From Platycnemis pennipes (lineage: Eukaryota > Arthropoda > Insecta > Odonata > Platycnemididae), in NCBI GenBank assembly GCA_933228895.1, contig OW121849.1:40394354-40458353 (forward strand): 64,000 nucleotides of DNA. The letters are read 5' to 3'. Within the stretch, counting starts at the first letter, position 1, and every line of letters begins with the position of its first letter. The position numbers and the translations under genes are program-made. The notes beneath the pieces were generated by a model. It saw only the letters and a program-made list of their open reading frames with translations, was not told where the DNA came from and did no database searches. Positions 32,311 through 44,400 of the stretch are shown here, one piece after another.

Positions 32311-34577
32311 AACCTTCGGGATGAATTACTAAGTGAGTGCATTGCATAAGTTGATATATTTACACAAAAAATATTGTTTCCAAATTGTTCCAGCATAATT
32401 CCCTGAAATTCCGCTCTTATAAACCTTACGAGTTCCAGACAGTGCTTGTCAGGTCGGTAACGCGCCATGTTAACCAACACGGGTTTTAATTCGGTCGGAG
32501 CAAGGTTATAGTGTTTTTCCTTGGTTTACACACGATGTAATTTAATAACGATAGCCATTTTATATCCATATACCTTAAATCCCTTTTCTACTACTGCATG
32601 CGCATTTCCATCTTACAACTGTAATTAATACTAATCAACATAGTTAGGCGTTCAAGTTTCATATGATTATATTTTTGTAGAAACCTGGATGGCTTGATAT
32701 AAAACTTGCGGGCAAGCTTGGTTGATTAGTACAAAAAATAGTAACTAACCGAAAAAAATTCCTGATATAACTCGAAAAGTACCTGAGACATCTATGTAAT
32801 ATCCAATTCAATGAAATTGGTCGTTACAGGTAAAATTTGCATTTGCCTCCGTAATGGCAAAATTGGAGAGAGACCGTTTTTAATATACTCTTTCTTCACC
32901 AGTGCCAACCGCCATTAATAATAATAATAATAATAATATTTATTTACTGTTCTTGGACTGGTCCATTAAGAACATAATTGAGTAATACAATACAATAGAG
33001 CTCATTACAGACAAAATAACATTAATCTGTTCATTGAGTTGTTAATGTTTATCATTTTTTAACAGGCCAACAGAAAATATTATATAAAGTATACATATAT
33101 GTGCATAGGTATTATAAATATCATAAATGAAGTACTGGGATGAAAATATCATCGACTAAACAACTCGTTGGAGGTATTATTCTGCTCCTGGCAAGAAGTT
33201 TGCATCACATAAAATTCATTTGGTTCCCCGTTCATTCCCGTCCTTTGGTTGAAGAATCTTATACCTACTATACAATCGAAGGAACTAAATATTGCCCACA
33301 TGTTTTATCCGAGCGTATTTGAGATAATTTATCTGTAGTAGATAGTACTCAAGTAATTATCGTTCTCACTGAAAGAGTAAAACTTTTAAGTTGTAATAGC
33401 TACATGACTTACCACACCTCCTAAGAACCATCCGCCAGGATTAGATTACGCCATGAGTTATTCAAATTGACTAAAGAATTAAGCCAATAAAAAAGTAAAA
33501 TATCTGACTCAAAATTGCTTCTTCCTCAAAAATTCTCTTCAGCAAAATACCATCATGCACGCCACTATCAAAACATATTATTATCTAAGACTAAATGGGA
33601 AGTAAAAAAAAAAACGTGTTGTGGGGGGGAAATGAAAATATTTTTTTCACTCCGCAGATTTAGCGCACAAGTACGATGTTAACAGTATGAATGATAATAT
33701 CTGGTATTGGATTTCTCATCGCAGTTTGCAATATATCTCTGTGGACGAAGGCTTCTTCGAAGCCCACTCTGGCGTTAAGGGTGTCATTCTTTATGTATGT
33801 ACCGTAGTGCTGGGTTAGAACGAGTTATTATATATATTCCTCAAATTTGGCTAGGGGATCAGGATCCTAGGCAGCGTAGTGATGTGCATGGTACCCCAAA
33901 TAGCCAATTATCCTTGTTTCGTTTCCGGATGCAGCTCTTTTTTCCTTCGGTACTCTTCAACGAACTCAACAAATCGCCATTAGAATGAGGATCCAACATC
34001 TAGGAAAGAGGCTTCTGGAGAGTAGAAGCGTATATTCTCATTTTAAGCTAATAGTTTTTTTTTTAGTCTTCGGCTAAGAGATATTTCCAACCTCAAATGC
34101 TATGGGGCTATCCGTAAACTCCCTCCCAACTCGAGAGAGGTTGATGAGTTACAAAAAAAAAACTACGAGCCCTTTTAGCTTCATCTTCTCCCCCATCCTC
34201 ACTTCCGCATCTTTCTTCCCAGCCCAACGTCAGCTGTTGCTGATCAGGACACGGCACCAAACTTCGACGAGGGAAGTGGGTAATAATGGAAGCGGGTGCC
34301 GAAATCCGCTCTAGGCGCGTGACAACGACCACAGCACCTGCTCACCCCCCATTTCCCTCCTGTTGAGTCAACGGGATATCACCCAGTGACGGTTACGGGG
34401 GTGTGTGCCGGTTAAATCGGGGTGGGCCACGTGCTCCGATTCAGGGACAGGTGGAAGAACGAGGTGATGGGCGCATATGGGAGAGCGATGTTGCGCTTCG
34501 GGAGAGGTGCGGAGGAAGTGATTCAGGATTCCAGCGGTTGTTTGTGACGTGATTCGGCTAAATTGCGTCTATGACAG
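32311..34577. other. unassigned sequence
   Basis: Holds a TAA microsatellite at 32916-32937 followed by A+T-rich DNA that could be a LINE 3' tail on the minus strand, but no coding similarity is seen. Frames near 34102-34332 overlap on opposite strands and have no motif. Confidence 0.4.
32916..32937 (+). repeat. (TAA)7 microsatellite
   Basis: Seven TAA units. Confidence 0.9.
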
Positions 34578-34922
34578 GCTGAAGTGGCAAGATTTGTAAA
34601 GGCACGGTAAGATAACCTTATTAGCGTAACGAATCTATTAAATGAATTAAATTGGGAATCATTGTCAGATCGCAGGTTGAAATTTAGACTTAATCTCTTA
34701 AACAAATTCCAAAACCATATTTTCAGTGATGATGTTAAAAATATTTTTCGGACTCCAACTTACTATGGTAGCCTGGGCCATAATCACAAAATTAAAGAAA
34801 TTGATTGCCGAACTGACATATTCAAAAAGTCCTTTTTTCCTCGTACAATTAGGGATATGAATAACGGTAGATATATCCAGTACGAGTGTAGCAATGGATA
34901 ACATTGGGAGCTGCATGTTGGT
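34578..34922 (+). mobile_element. LINE family B 3' end, part 1 (split by an RTE-like insertion)
   Basis: Plus strand. ARFVKAR-type peptide near 34583, then a frame from 34662 with SDRRLKFRLNLLNKFQNHIF, DDVKNIFRTPTYYGSLGHNH and FKKSFFPRTIRDMNNGRYIQ, matching 16860-17165. It stops at CTGCATGTTGGT (34911-34922), where the RTE-like element interrupts it. Its 3' untranslated part resumes at 38363. Confidence 0.9.
34911..34922 (+). repeat. 12-bp target-site duplication, left
   Basis: CTGCATGTTGGT, repeated exactly at 38351-38362. The uninterrupted relative at 17188 has nearly the same sequence once. Confidence 0.9.
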
Positions 34923-37900
34923 CATCATCATCATCATTGGTCAACAGTCCTAGGATTGGTTTGACGCAGCTTTCCACTCGATTCTTCTATCGGCCAACCT
35001 CTTCATTGTGACGTAATTATTCTCTTTTACATTCTTCACGACCTGCTCCATGTATCTCATACGAGGCCTGCCTTTTCCAATCTTCCCGTTCACCTTTCCC
35101 TCGACGATAGTCTTCATCAGGCCATCGTGTCTCATGATATGACCGATTAAGTTTTCCGTTCTTCTTTTTAGAGTTATCAGCAGACTTCTCTTTTCTCCTA
35201 CTCTTCTTAGCACTTCCTCGTTACTTACTCGGTCGATCCATTTAATCTTCAGCATTCTTCTGTAGCATCACATTTCAAATGCTTCTACCCTCTTTTTCTC
35301 CGCTGCTGTCATCGTCCATGATTCACTGCCGTAAAGAAAAATGCTCCAGATGTATGTTCTGATGAACTGTTTCCTTACTTCTATGCTTGTATTTCCTGCT
35401 GTAAGTAGATTCTTCTTTTGAAAGAATGCCCTCTTTGCCTGGGCAATTCTACTCACTATTTCTTTCTTGCTTCGTCCATCGTTGGTTACTCTGCTTCCCA
35501 GGTAACAGAACTCTTTCACCTCTTCCAGTTTTTGTTTTCCTAGTTTAACCTTGGGTTTCGCCTCTTCTCTTTTGCTGCACACCAATATCTTAGTCTTCTT
35601 CTTATTTATCTTCAGCTGATATCTGGCCATAGTCCTTTCCATGGCTGTTAGCATCTTATTCAGCTCCTTCTCTGTCTCTGCTATGAGAGCTATGTCATCA
35701 GCGAATCGTAGCATACTGATTGTTTCTCCGTGGACGTTCACTCCAGAACACTTCTCCTTGACTTCATTTATGGCTCTATCTATGTAAACATTAAAAACAG
35801 TACGGGAGACAGTGCGCAGCCTTGTCTCACTCCTTTCCTTATTCTTGCCTCTTCACAGCTGGGTCCAGATTTAATCACAGCAACTTGGTTTTCGTACAGA
35901 CTGTGTATAATTCTTCGGTCATTGTAGGACACTCCAATTCCCTTAAGAATTCCGAGCATTGAATCCCAATCCACGTTGTCAAAGGCCTTCTCTAAATCCA
36001 CAAATGCAATGAACGTCGGTTTGTTCTTCTCCATTCTCTTCTCTATAAGTAGCCTAAGGGCCAATATTGCTTCCCTTGTACCCTTACTTTCCTGAATCCG
36101 AATTGATCTTCATCCAGGAACTCCTCTGCTTTTCGTTCTATTCTTCTGTAGATGATCCTGGTCAGTATCTTCGATGAATGTGTCGTCAGGCTTATAGTCC
36201 TAAAATTTTCGCATATCTCCGCTCTCTTCTTCTTTGGAATAGGAATGATGATGTTTTTCTCGAAGTCCCTTGGAATTTCCCCTATTGAATACATGTCGCA
36301 GATGGTTTTGTAGAGATGAATTAATGTCTTCTCTCCTGCATTTTTAATTAGTTCTGCAGGGACATCATCAATACCTGAGGCCTTATTCATCCGAAGATCC
36401 CTTACTGCAGTGTCGATTTCCGATCTTAATATTGCTGCCCCCATATCATCTATTTCCACTTCGCTTTCCTCTTCAATAGCTTTTGTGCTGAGATTTTTTC
36501 CATTGTGTAGCTCTTCCAGATATTATTTCCATCTCCTCACTTTGTCCTCGTTTTCAATCAAAATTCCTCCATTCTTGTCCCTTATGGTATTGCCTCTTGT
36601 GCTCCGTTCCTTGAAGTGGTTCCTCACTATGCTGTAGGACGCTTCCGCCTTTCCAAGTGCAAGGTTGCTTTGTACATCTTCGCTAAGATTTTTCAACCAC
36701 AGCTCTCTAGCTTTCCTTGCTTTGCGACTTATTTCGTTCCTTATTCTTTTGTAGCAGAGCTGCCCTTCTTCAGTTTTCGCATTCTTGTACTTTCTTCTTT
36801 CTTCAATCAATCCTAAGACTTCCTCCGTGATCCATGGCTTCTTCTTGGCAACTTTTCTTCTTCCAAGAACTTCTTTTGCGGCTTCCTGTAGTCCACATTT
36901 AATGTTTTCCCAACGCTCTTTCACTGATTTCTCATTCAGGTTCTCTCCTATGTTGTTTTCCACTGCTTTTTGAAATGCCAGCTGATGTTGAGCCTCCTTT
37001 AGTTTTTCTACTTGCCATATATTCTTCTTTGTTTTCTTCAATTTCTTGAAATTTAGATGGCATTTCATCATCACTAAATTATGGTCACTGTCGATGTCTG
37101 CCCCAGGGTAGCTTTTGCAGTCCTTCACTTGGTTTCTAAATCTCTGCTTCACTAAAATGTAGTCTATTTGGCATCTTCTTCTGTCTCCTGGCATTTTCCA
37201 TGTGTATCTTCTGCGGTTGTGATTTTTAAACAATATGTTGGCAACTACTAACTTATGTTGAGTGCAGAACTCCAGCAGCCTTTCTTCTCTTTCGTTTCGG
37301 TTTCCCAATCCGTATTTTCCAGTTATTCTTCCATCTTGACCTTCGCCGACAATAGCGTTCCAGTCTCCTAAAATAATTAGGTTTTCTTCTCCTCTTACCT
37401 GTTTTATAACTTCCGTGATATCTTCGTAGACGTCTTCCATTTCTTCATCTTCATAGTCCGTCGTAGGCATGTAAACCTGTACCACCACGGTATCTACAGG
37501 TTTGGTCTCGATCTTCACCATTATTATCCTTTCATTGTACTTCAGGAAGCTCTTCACACGCATTCCGGCGCTCTTTCTGAGCATGATCCCTACTCCAGCA
37601 TTACCATTTAATGATCCTGTATGTATAATCCTGTAGCTTCCACTCCAAAAGTCTCCTTCTTCGGGCCACTTCATTTCGCTGATTCCTAATACGTCGAGGT
37701 CCATTCTTCGCATTTCTACCTTCAGGTTCTCCAGTCTTCCACAGGTCCGAAGCGATCTCACGTTCCATGTTCCTACCCTAAAAAGTGTATCACATTTGAC
37801 TGATGTACTCTCTCGGGTAGTCCCTGCCCGGAGATCCGAATGGGGGACTATTTTATCTCCGGAATATTTTACTCGAGAGGGTGCCATCACGTCTTGATAT

Positions 37901-38350
37901 TAAAGGAAAGAGTGCTGCGACTCCTCGGGATATTAATGTGGTGGTTTCCCCTTGCCTTCCACATCGCAGTAATACAGCCGTTAAAGTAAATGTTACCACG
38001 CCTGTAGTGAAACGAGTGTCGCTGTACCGACCACTGTGGTCTCCACCTTCACTCCTGTGAAGAAGAGCTGCTGCCCTCTCCTCCGGTTGATGAGAAGCGT
38101 AATTATTGGCGGCCTCCCGTCGCCAAGTCACGGCATCTTCACAGGTCCTGTATTATTTAGAGGCCTATCTTACCCAGGGATAGACCAATACCCCCTCGGA
38201 ATGCCGTCGCTTTTTGTCCACGACTGCTTATTCGATGAGTAAACTCGCTTATCTCGCAGCTAACCTCTATATCTAGAGGTCGACCCACCATCCGCAACCC
38301 GGTGGACGCACTCGGTGGCTTTAAGCTCAGCCGCGAGAAAGCTCAGCCAC
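34923..38350 (-). mobile_element. nearly full-length RTE-like LINE
   Basis: A 3428-bp element on the minus strand. 5' leader from 38350 to about 38130, coding region to 34950, and a short 3' end finishing in ATG/GAT trinucleotides (34923-34936). Trinucleotide 3' tails and an endonuclease-RT ORF with a short leader are typical of the RTE group. It lies inside a family B LINE fragment and is bounded by a 12-bp target duplication, which fixes both ends. It is the only copy here with both ends and all domains. Related pieces in the window are at 2106, 2356, 13062, 16027 and 47265, with possible ones at 12046 and 15597. Coding defects (see the ORF entry) make it non-autonomous now. Confidence 0.92.
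34950..38131 (-). pseudogene. RTE-like endonuclease-reverse transcriptase, disrupted
   Basis: Minus strand. N-terminal leader peptide 38131-37853, then the main frame from 37890. The APE-type endonuclease shows, counted from 37890, TWNVRS (41-46), SEMKW (71-75), GDWNA (175-179), RYTW (228-231), QIDYI (241-245) and SDHNL (268-272), so the catalytic set looks complete. A charged linker leads to the RT: PAELIKNAGE, NFRTISLTTHSSKILTRIIY, DQFGFRK, FVDLEKAFDNVDW, RKGVRQGCALSPVLF and FADD at 35694-35705. The C-terminal region has CYLGSRVTNDG, YGSESW, KKRVEAFEM, RMLKIKW and VEGKVNG. Defects: net 1-base shift before 37890, TAA at about 36523, a frameshift near 36090, one extra T near 35790, and TGA for Trp at about 35268. 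The enzyme would copy its own RNA into nicked chromosomal DNA; this copy cannot. Confidence 0.9.
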
Positions 38351-38362
38351 CTGCATGTTGGT
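38351..38362 (+). repeat. 12-bp target-site duplication, right
   Basis: Exact copy of 34911-34922, directly following the 5' end of the RTE-like element (read on plus). Confidence 0.9.
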
Positions 38363-38570
38363 TTAAGGACTAAATGCTAACCCAACTAACAGCATGTTTT
38401 TGCATGTATGCTTCGCTATGTTTATCTTCTTTTAAATAGCGTAGTTTTGAACAGTACCTATACAAGTACTAATCCTTTTTTATACATGATGTGTAGTGCA
38501 TGTTTGGACGAGAGTTCACCCCTGCCACACGCCTTAATGGTGGCTTGCAGGGTATTATGTAGATAGATAA
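38363..38570 (+). mobile_element. LINE family B 3' end, part 2
   Basis: Continues the copy interrupted at 34922: TTAAGGACTAAATGCTAACC, then the hairpin CCCTGCCACACGCC with GGTGGCTTGCAGGG, then TATTATGTAGATAGATA. Equivalent to 17200-17376. Confidence 0.9.
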
Positions 38571-38715
38571 TAGAAAGTATATTCGGTGTACGAGGGGGGA
38601 TACAAGAAAAAAAATACACCAAACCTTGCCTAAAGTTAAAAAAAATATGGTTTGATAGTCTTAGGGTAGGCATACGTTTACCCTACTACTCCTTGCATAA
38701 ATTTCGTTTAGTTCC
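38571..38715. other. spacer between LINE tails
   Basis: A+T-rich, nothing recognised. Confidence 0.4.
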
Positions 38716-39365
38716 CCTACACCTATCTACTTCTACATAATACCCTGCATGCCACCATAAAGTTGTGTGGCAGGGGGTGAATTCTCACCAAACATGCACT
38801 ACATATCTTGCATAAAAAAGGATTAGTATTTATAAACTGTTCTAAATTTCACTATTTAAAAAAGATAAAAATAGCAAAGCAAACATGCAAAAACATACTG
38901 TTAGTTGGGTTAGCTTCAAGTGCTCATACCAACATGCATCTACCAATTTTATCCATTGCTGCACTCGTATTGGATATATTTACCGTTATTCATATCCCTA
39001 ATTGTACGAGGAAAAAAGGACATTTTGAATCTGTCAGTTCGGCAATCAATTTCTCTAATTTTGTGATTATGGTCCAGTCTACCATAGTAAGTTGGGGTTC
39101 GCGATATATTTTTGACATCATCACTGAAAATATTGTCTTGGAATTTATTTAAGAGATTAAGTCTAAATTTCAACCTGCAATCTGACAATGATTCCCAATT
39201 TTATTCATTTAATAGACTGGTTACGCTTATAAGGTTATCGTACCGTCCCTTTATAAATCTTGCCGATCTTCGATGCACACGTTGAAGTTCATTATTTGGA
39301 CTGATTTCGTAGGGATCCTATTCACTGGCAGTATATTCCATGAGGTCTAACAAAGGAAATGACTT
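38716..39365 (-). mobile_element. LINE family B 3' end, 5'-truncated
   Basis: Minus strand. Tail and hairpin at 38730-38785 (ACCCTGCATGCCACC with GTGTGGCAGGGGGTG). The frame 39188-38949 has SDCRLKFRLNLLNKFQDNIF, DDVKNISRTPTYYGRLDHNH and FKMSFFPRTIRDMNNGKYIQ. Similarity continues with frame breaks up to about 39362, where the FSLVRPHLEYAASVWDP region is still legible. It lies in inverted orientation to the split copy beside it. Confidence 0.85.
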
Positions 39366-39640
39366 CGTAAATTAGATCGAAAGGCATTTTGAATTCTTTC
39401 GACGAAATACGATTAAACCAATTATCCATTGTAAGGCTGTAATATCTGCTTCCAGTCCCAACTATTTTTAAGGGTTAGGAATAACAGTTGCGAATAAACT
39501 ACTCGAAAATGTCTTTGAGCAGACTAATATCTAAAAATTGGACGATGAATCATTGGAGCAATGCATCAAGCAATGGACAAGGCGGCAGTCTCTGTTGGTG
39601 TACACAAATACGTAGGGATTGTTTCCTTTTCTAATATCCT
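39366..39640. other. unassigned sequence
   Basis: Nothing recognised. Confidence 0.4.
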
Positions 39641-39860
39641 CATCTCCATCTAATAATACCCTGCGAGCCACCATAAATATGTGTGGCTGCGGGTGAAATC
39701 ACACCAAATATGCATGCATATCTCATGCATAAAAAAGGATTAGTAATAATACACTAGTCTAAACTTCACAATTTAAAAAAAGACAAAAAGATAGATAAAA
39801 AAAAATTAGCTAGACAAGCATGCAAAATCATACTCTTAGTGGGTTAGCTTAGCCATGCAT
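39641..39860 (-). mobile_element. LINE family B 3' tail
   Basis: Minus strand. CATCTCCATCTAATAAT, the hairpin half ACCCTGCGAGCCACC, GTGTGGCTGCGGGTG, then the untranslated segment with ATAAAAAAGGATTAG and AAGCATGCAAAATCATAC as in 38810-38910. No coding part remains. Confidence 0.75.
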
Positions 39861-40120
39861 TGGTATGTGAATTAAATGTGAATGAAATAGCGTTTTCTTA
39901 CCATAGTCATAAAGTAATTTCATTTGGAATATGTAGATAAGCTCGCTTCAGATAGGTTATTGAACATCATCGCTTTAACTGTAAAAGATTTGTATCAGAC
40001 TGTTCAGAGCTGATTAGGTAGTCAGGTATTCGGGGGAGACAACCGACATATATTGTCATCGGTGTCATTTTAGATAGGATGGTCATGGAGTAGAATTAGA
40101 TATTTTCAGGGAACGGAGGA
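39861..40120. other. unassigned sequence
   Basis: Nothing recognised. Confidence 0.35.
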
Positions 40121-40124
40121 AGCG

Positions 40125-40365
40125 TGGAGAAAAACTCGCCGTCGGAATCAGGTAGATGTTGACGCATAACGCCAAAGGGACTATCGTTCAACGTTCCAAT
40201 TGACGATCGAAGTGCTGAAATTTAAGTTCTCTCCACGCTGCATCTAATTATGGACCAATATGCCAATGAAAAATCCCTGCAACTTACGGCATTTAAACTC
40301 CCTGTAACTTACGGCATTTAAACTCGGACCCCATGAGTAGGAAGCAATTAATCAAACCCTACGAA
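40125..40365 (-). mobile_element. SINE (family A) with an internal duplication
   Basis: Minus strand. GAGAAAAACTCGCCGTCGGAAT, CGCCAAAGGGACTATCGTT and GAAGTGCTGAAATTTAAGTT correspond to the reversed body, and AAAATCCCTG to the head-body junction. A 24-bp unit with CTTACGGCATTTAAACT is tandemly duplicated at about 40277-40322. Confidence 0.6.
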
Positions 40366-40735
40366 TCCGGTCACCATGAAGGGTCTGGAACACTTGTTGT
40401 CAATATGCCATGCTCGTGGGTCACAGTGCATATCTACGTGGTCCAATCATGAAACATAACGAATCGTAGGAGGCATAAAAGAGATTGGTGCTTTGAACTG
40501 AGCTTAACCCTGTTGTGAAAGTTGAAATAAGCTGTCAGTTTATTAGTTAATGTCTGGGCAGTACTTCGTTAGGCGTTCTAGGGTCGGATACATACATTTT
40601 ACGCCGGTTTATGTGAAGAAAAGAGTTCCGGTTTACGTAAACCTATGGTTACGAACGTCCTTGGGGAACAAATTGAATTCGTAAACCGAGATTTCATTGT
40701 CATTGTATTCAGTTAAAAAAGTCTCTTTGCACTTG
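40366..40735. other. unassigned sequence
   Basis: Nothing recognised. Confidence 0.4.
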
Positions 40736-41480
40736 GAGATCCGGCGCATTAAGATGGAGGTGGAAGAGGAGAATGGAGGGGGGGAGGGGGCTGTTCAATT
40801 CCCCCCACTCGGATGAAAGCGACCGACACCATCCCCCTCTGGCCAGTCGGCGGCGTTCCGATTGTGTCTGTTCGCCTGCCACTCCTTCAGCTGGCGCCGG
40901 CAATCCCGGCGCTAATTGAGCGACCGATTCCGGCCCGAGAAAGAGAGAGAGAGAGTAATGAGCCAAGATGATTGAGCAAAGTTATGGTACGGCTCTGCAG
41001 TGAAGCCCGCACTTGCTCACGCTACTCGTGGATTTTCCCCTCACCACCCTCTCTCTTCAAGTCGTTCCGATGTTGCGAAACGTGCGCCGGGCGTATCCGG
41101 AGGCAATTTCCTCCTTCTCTCCCTTGATCTCCCTGGGGTGACTGGAAGGAGAATGGGGCCAGAAACGAACCCTTGAGGAGCTGAATGGCCGAGGGGCTGC
41201 GTTGTTAAGGAGCCCCGCGTAATGTGGGGAAGGGGGGAAAGGTTGGAGGACGCCACCCTCGAGTTGGTCAAGTGTGAGGACGGAAGGAGCAAAATTGTAA
41301 ATGATAGGCGTCACCGATCGTTCAAAGCCAAGGCACTGTCATCAACGGCTGTTGCGAGGATATTTAATTTCCTGAAGATTACCCGACTCACTAAGCAGGA
41401 GGTAGGAGCGCTAGGAATGACTTCACCGCCGCTGGCATTTGTTGTGGGGATAAGGAGGGCAACAGAAAAAAACTTGCGAT
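40736..41480. other. G+C-rich block
   Basis: Raised G+C with a GA run near 40940-40955. Overlapping minus frames (40709-40966, 41041-41314) and a plus frame (41222-41482) show no domain. Confidence 0.4.
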
Positions 41481-44400
41481 AATCAAGTTGAGGTGATCAA
41501 AACGGTCCGAAATTAGTAAATTCTACACTTTCTCTCTCTCTTTCTCTTCGGTATGTTGCTGCAAAAAGTATATTAGCCACTAAATACAGGGGAGAAATTC
41601 AGAATTCAGTATAAAGAGATATTTTCGCACCCAAAGGAAACAAAAACTTAAAAATATTCATTTCAACCCCTGATTCGGTGTAACAATAAAACTATCATAC
41701 TGCATCATGAGCGTCTTGATTAAAACCAGCCAATTTTCTTTCAATATATCCGCTAAAACTCTTTACACTAACAATAATTTCGTATTCCTCAGGTACATCA
41801 AAATTATCGTTAAGAAATCCAAGCCCATGGTCACAAACAAAGGCGCTTACAGACTATTACGAATACTGTGTTTTGTAAGTGTTTTATCCACTTTTAAATA
41901 CTATAGTAGGAAGAATAGGGCATATATATTTACGACTTTATGATAGTAATATTTCAAGATTAATAAAAACCTTATAGGTTTTAATCTAGCATTTGATTTT
42001 TGATTTTGATTGCATTTAATTTGATAGTATTAGTTCAATTGGAACGATGTATCAATTTAAAATAGACCTTCTCAATTAAACACAGCTATTTGTACAATTA
42101 CTATACGTTATGGCACTACAGGATAAGCTTACAATACAATACTAGGAATCATTGAGTGGTTTATTTAAAATGGCATACTATGCACGGCCACCAAGTCTGT
42201 GCTGCAATATTGTACTATATTGCAGTATTTCTATCCAATTACGAGTATTATACTTTTAGAACCACCTATAAACTCACCACAACTTCGCATTTTTTCAAAA
42301 TAAATTAAATTTGAAAATAAAGTTTAGGTTGAGTTTCGAAAACATATTTTAATGTTGGATGTAATAATGTCCACTGCCCTCGGTTCATGACATTTCACGA
42401 AATCCAATTGTGCTATATAATTATTATTATATATACCTTTGATCTAGTATATTTTTCACTCTCCCATGCATATAACTGAAAATGTTTTCTGCTCAACATA
42501 TCTCTCCTCTACTCCTCTCCACCTTTTATTCAACATTTTATCCGCACCAAATTTAATTCCCCCTTGTAATATTTCCAATGTTATCGAAATATTTCCAGCC
42601 CTTACCTACTTATAGAACCCAAAAATATCTCATCACTCCAAATTTGTTCGTCATTGTAACTGCAAAATCTAAATTGGATGCTAAAAGCTAACGAGATGCT
42701 TTAAGACTTCACCTTAATACTGAGCATCCTCTTTGTTTCTTGCCTTCTGATGTAGTCCTATTGAGTATGAATTGAATTCATGGTAGATATTGATAGTAAC
42801 GCTGGAATTTAAAATTAGTGATTTTTAAATTGCTCTAACTCTGCTATTATATTCCATTGTCGTCAAGTACTCTATCGGGAAGAGTCTTCAAAGGAAAAAT
42901 ATATTACGTGGAATTGTTTTATCCTCATTTTATTCATATACTTGTCATTGCCTTGTGCAAGTAATCCGATAGATGCATACAAGAATTCATGATGCAACAG
43001 GCCTTCGTTCAACACGCATCCCGTTAACTTGTGGGGGAGTAATATACTACATTTTTCTAAGTTTAGGCACCCAGATAAAGTGCTCATTTATGTTATTCTC
43101 TAGTGCATATTTGTATTGCGTATTTACATTTTATGTAGCAGTTATTTTCATCGTGGATGTCCTAGAAAGGCATCTTCCTTCATCAATACAGGAGGATGAT
43201 CTCCTAGATTAACAGGATATAGAACTGTATCAAGCAATGTGTGGAGGAAGAAAATAATACTATCATCACCAAACGAAAAAAATAGGAAAAGATTGAAGAA
43301 CAAAATCAAAGTACTCAAAAACTAAAAATTTTCAAAACTTGTGTATTAATTTTTCTGTTTCGAATCCGTACCACACTAAAAAGGAAAACAATTTTATTTT
43401 GAAAGAAAGGTATTTTTTTGAATTAGAAAACAAGAAAGTTGGTTTAATATATCCGTGTACTCAATGGATTTGTAATACCTCTCTACTGATAGAAAACAGA
43501 TTCCACGTCGTTTTGTTTTACTACTCCTCTCAGTAGTTAGACAAAACAGCTGGTACAGTTGCTCCGGAATAAATAGCGTTTAAAAATTGCTGGATAAGTG
43601 ATTTTAAGCCACAAATATCTCAGGAAATATAGACCGAAGCCTGAATTGCTAAGGTCAAGTTTCTTGAATACCCATACTCGGAGTTATGCAATAAAATTGT
43701 TACGCAAACTCACCTCCCGGAGTCGACTTCTTGGCTGTCTATTGCGACGCCTAACATAGACAAATGAGACTGCTCTTGATGTTTATACAATCAGAGTGTA
43801 AAATAAATACATAAATTATGCCACACCCAATATATATTTAATACTTGTTTTGCAGGCAGTCACATTTTGTGCTTCACCAAGATATGTGCGTACTTGCCTT
43901 CAAAGTCGTTTTATTTTAGGTTTTATTTTATTGACGATCGACAAGTCATAACACCAAATACAAAGGTTCGTAAATTACTAACAAATGACTGTTAAATATT
44001 GAATGAATATTGCGTCACATCATTTAAAACAAAAGAGTCTTAAATAATTGTGGTATATCATGCATAAAGTAAATATTATTTCAATACAACGGAAACAATG
44101 ACACGTTTTAATCGTAACCTTCCAAATTAATTAAATATTAGTAATGTTGTTTTAAAAATATTATGCCCAGAATATAATTTACAATCAATTATTGCAGAAG
44201 CACCAGGGGGAAAGTAGGAAACATTGAGATATAAAAGCTATTAGATGGCTTGTAGTGCCACGCTTGAATAACCCTTGTTGATACTGATTATCTATGTTGA
44301 CGAAGGAATTGATAATGTATACAATTGAATGACAATCATTCTAAAAGAATTGATATAGATCAATGGCGTGAAAGAATAGCCGTTGGTATGAACTCTCGGA

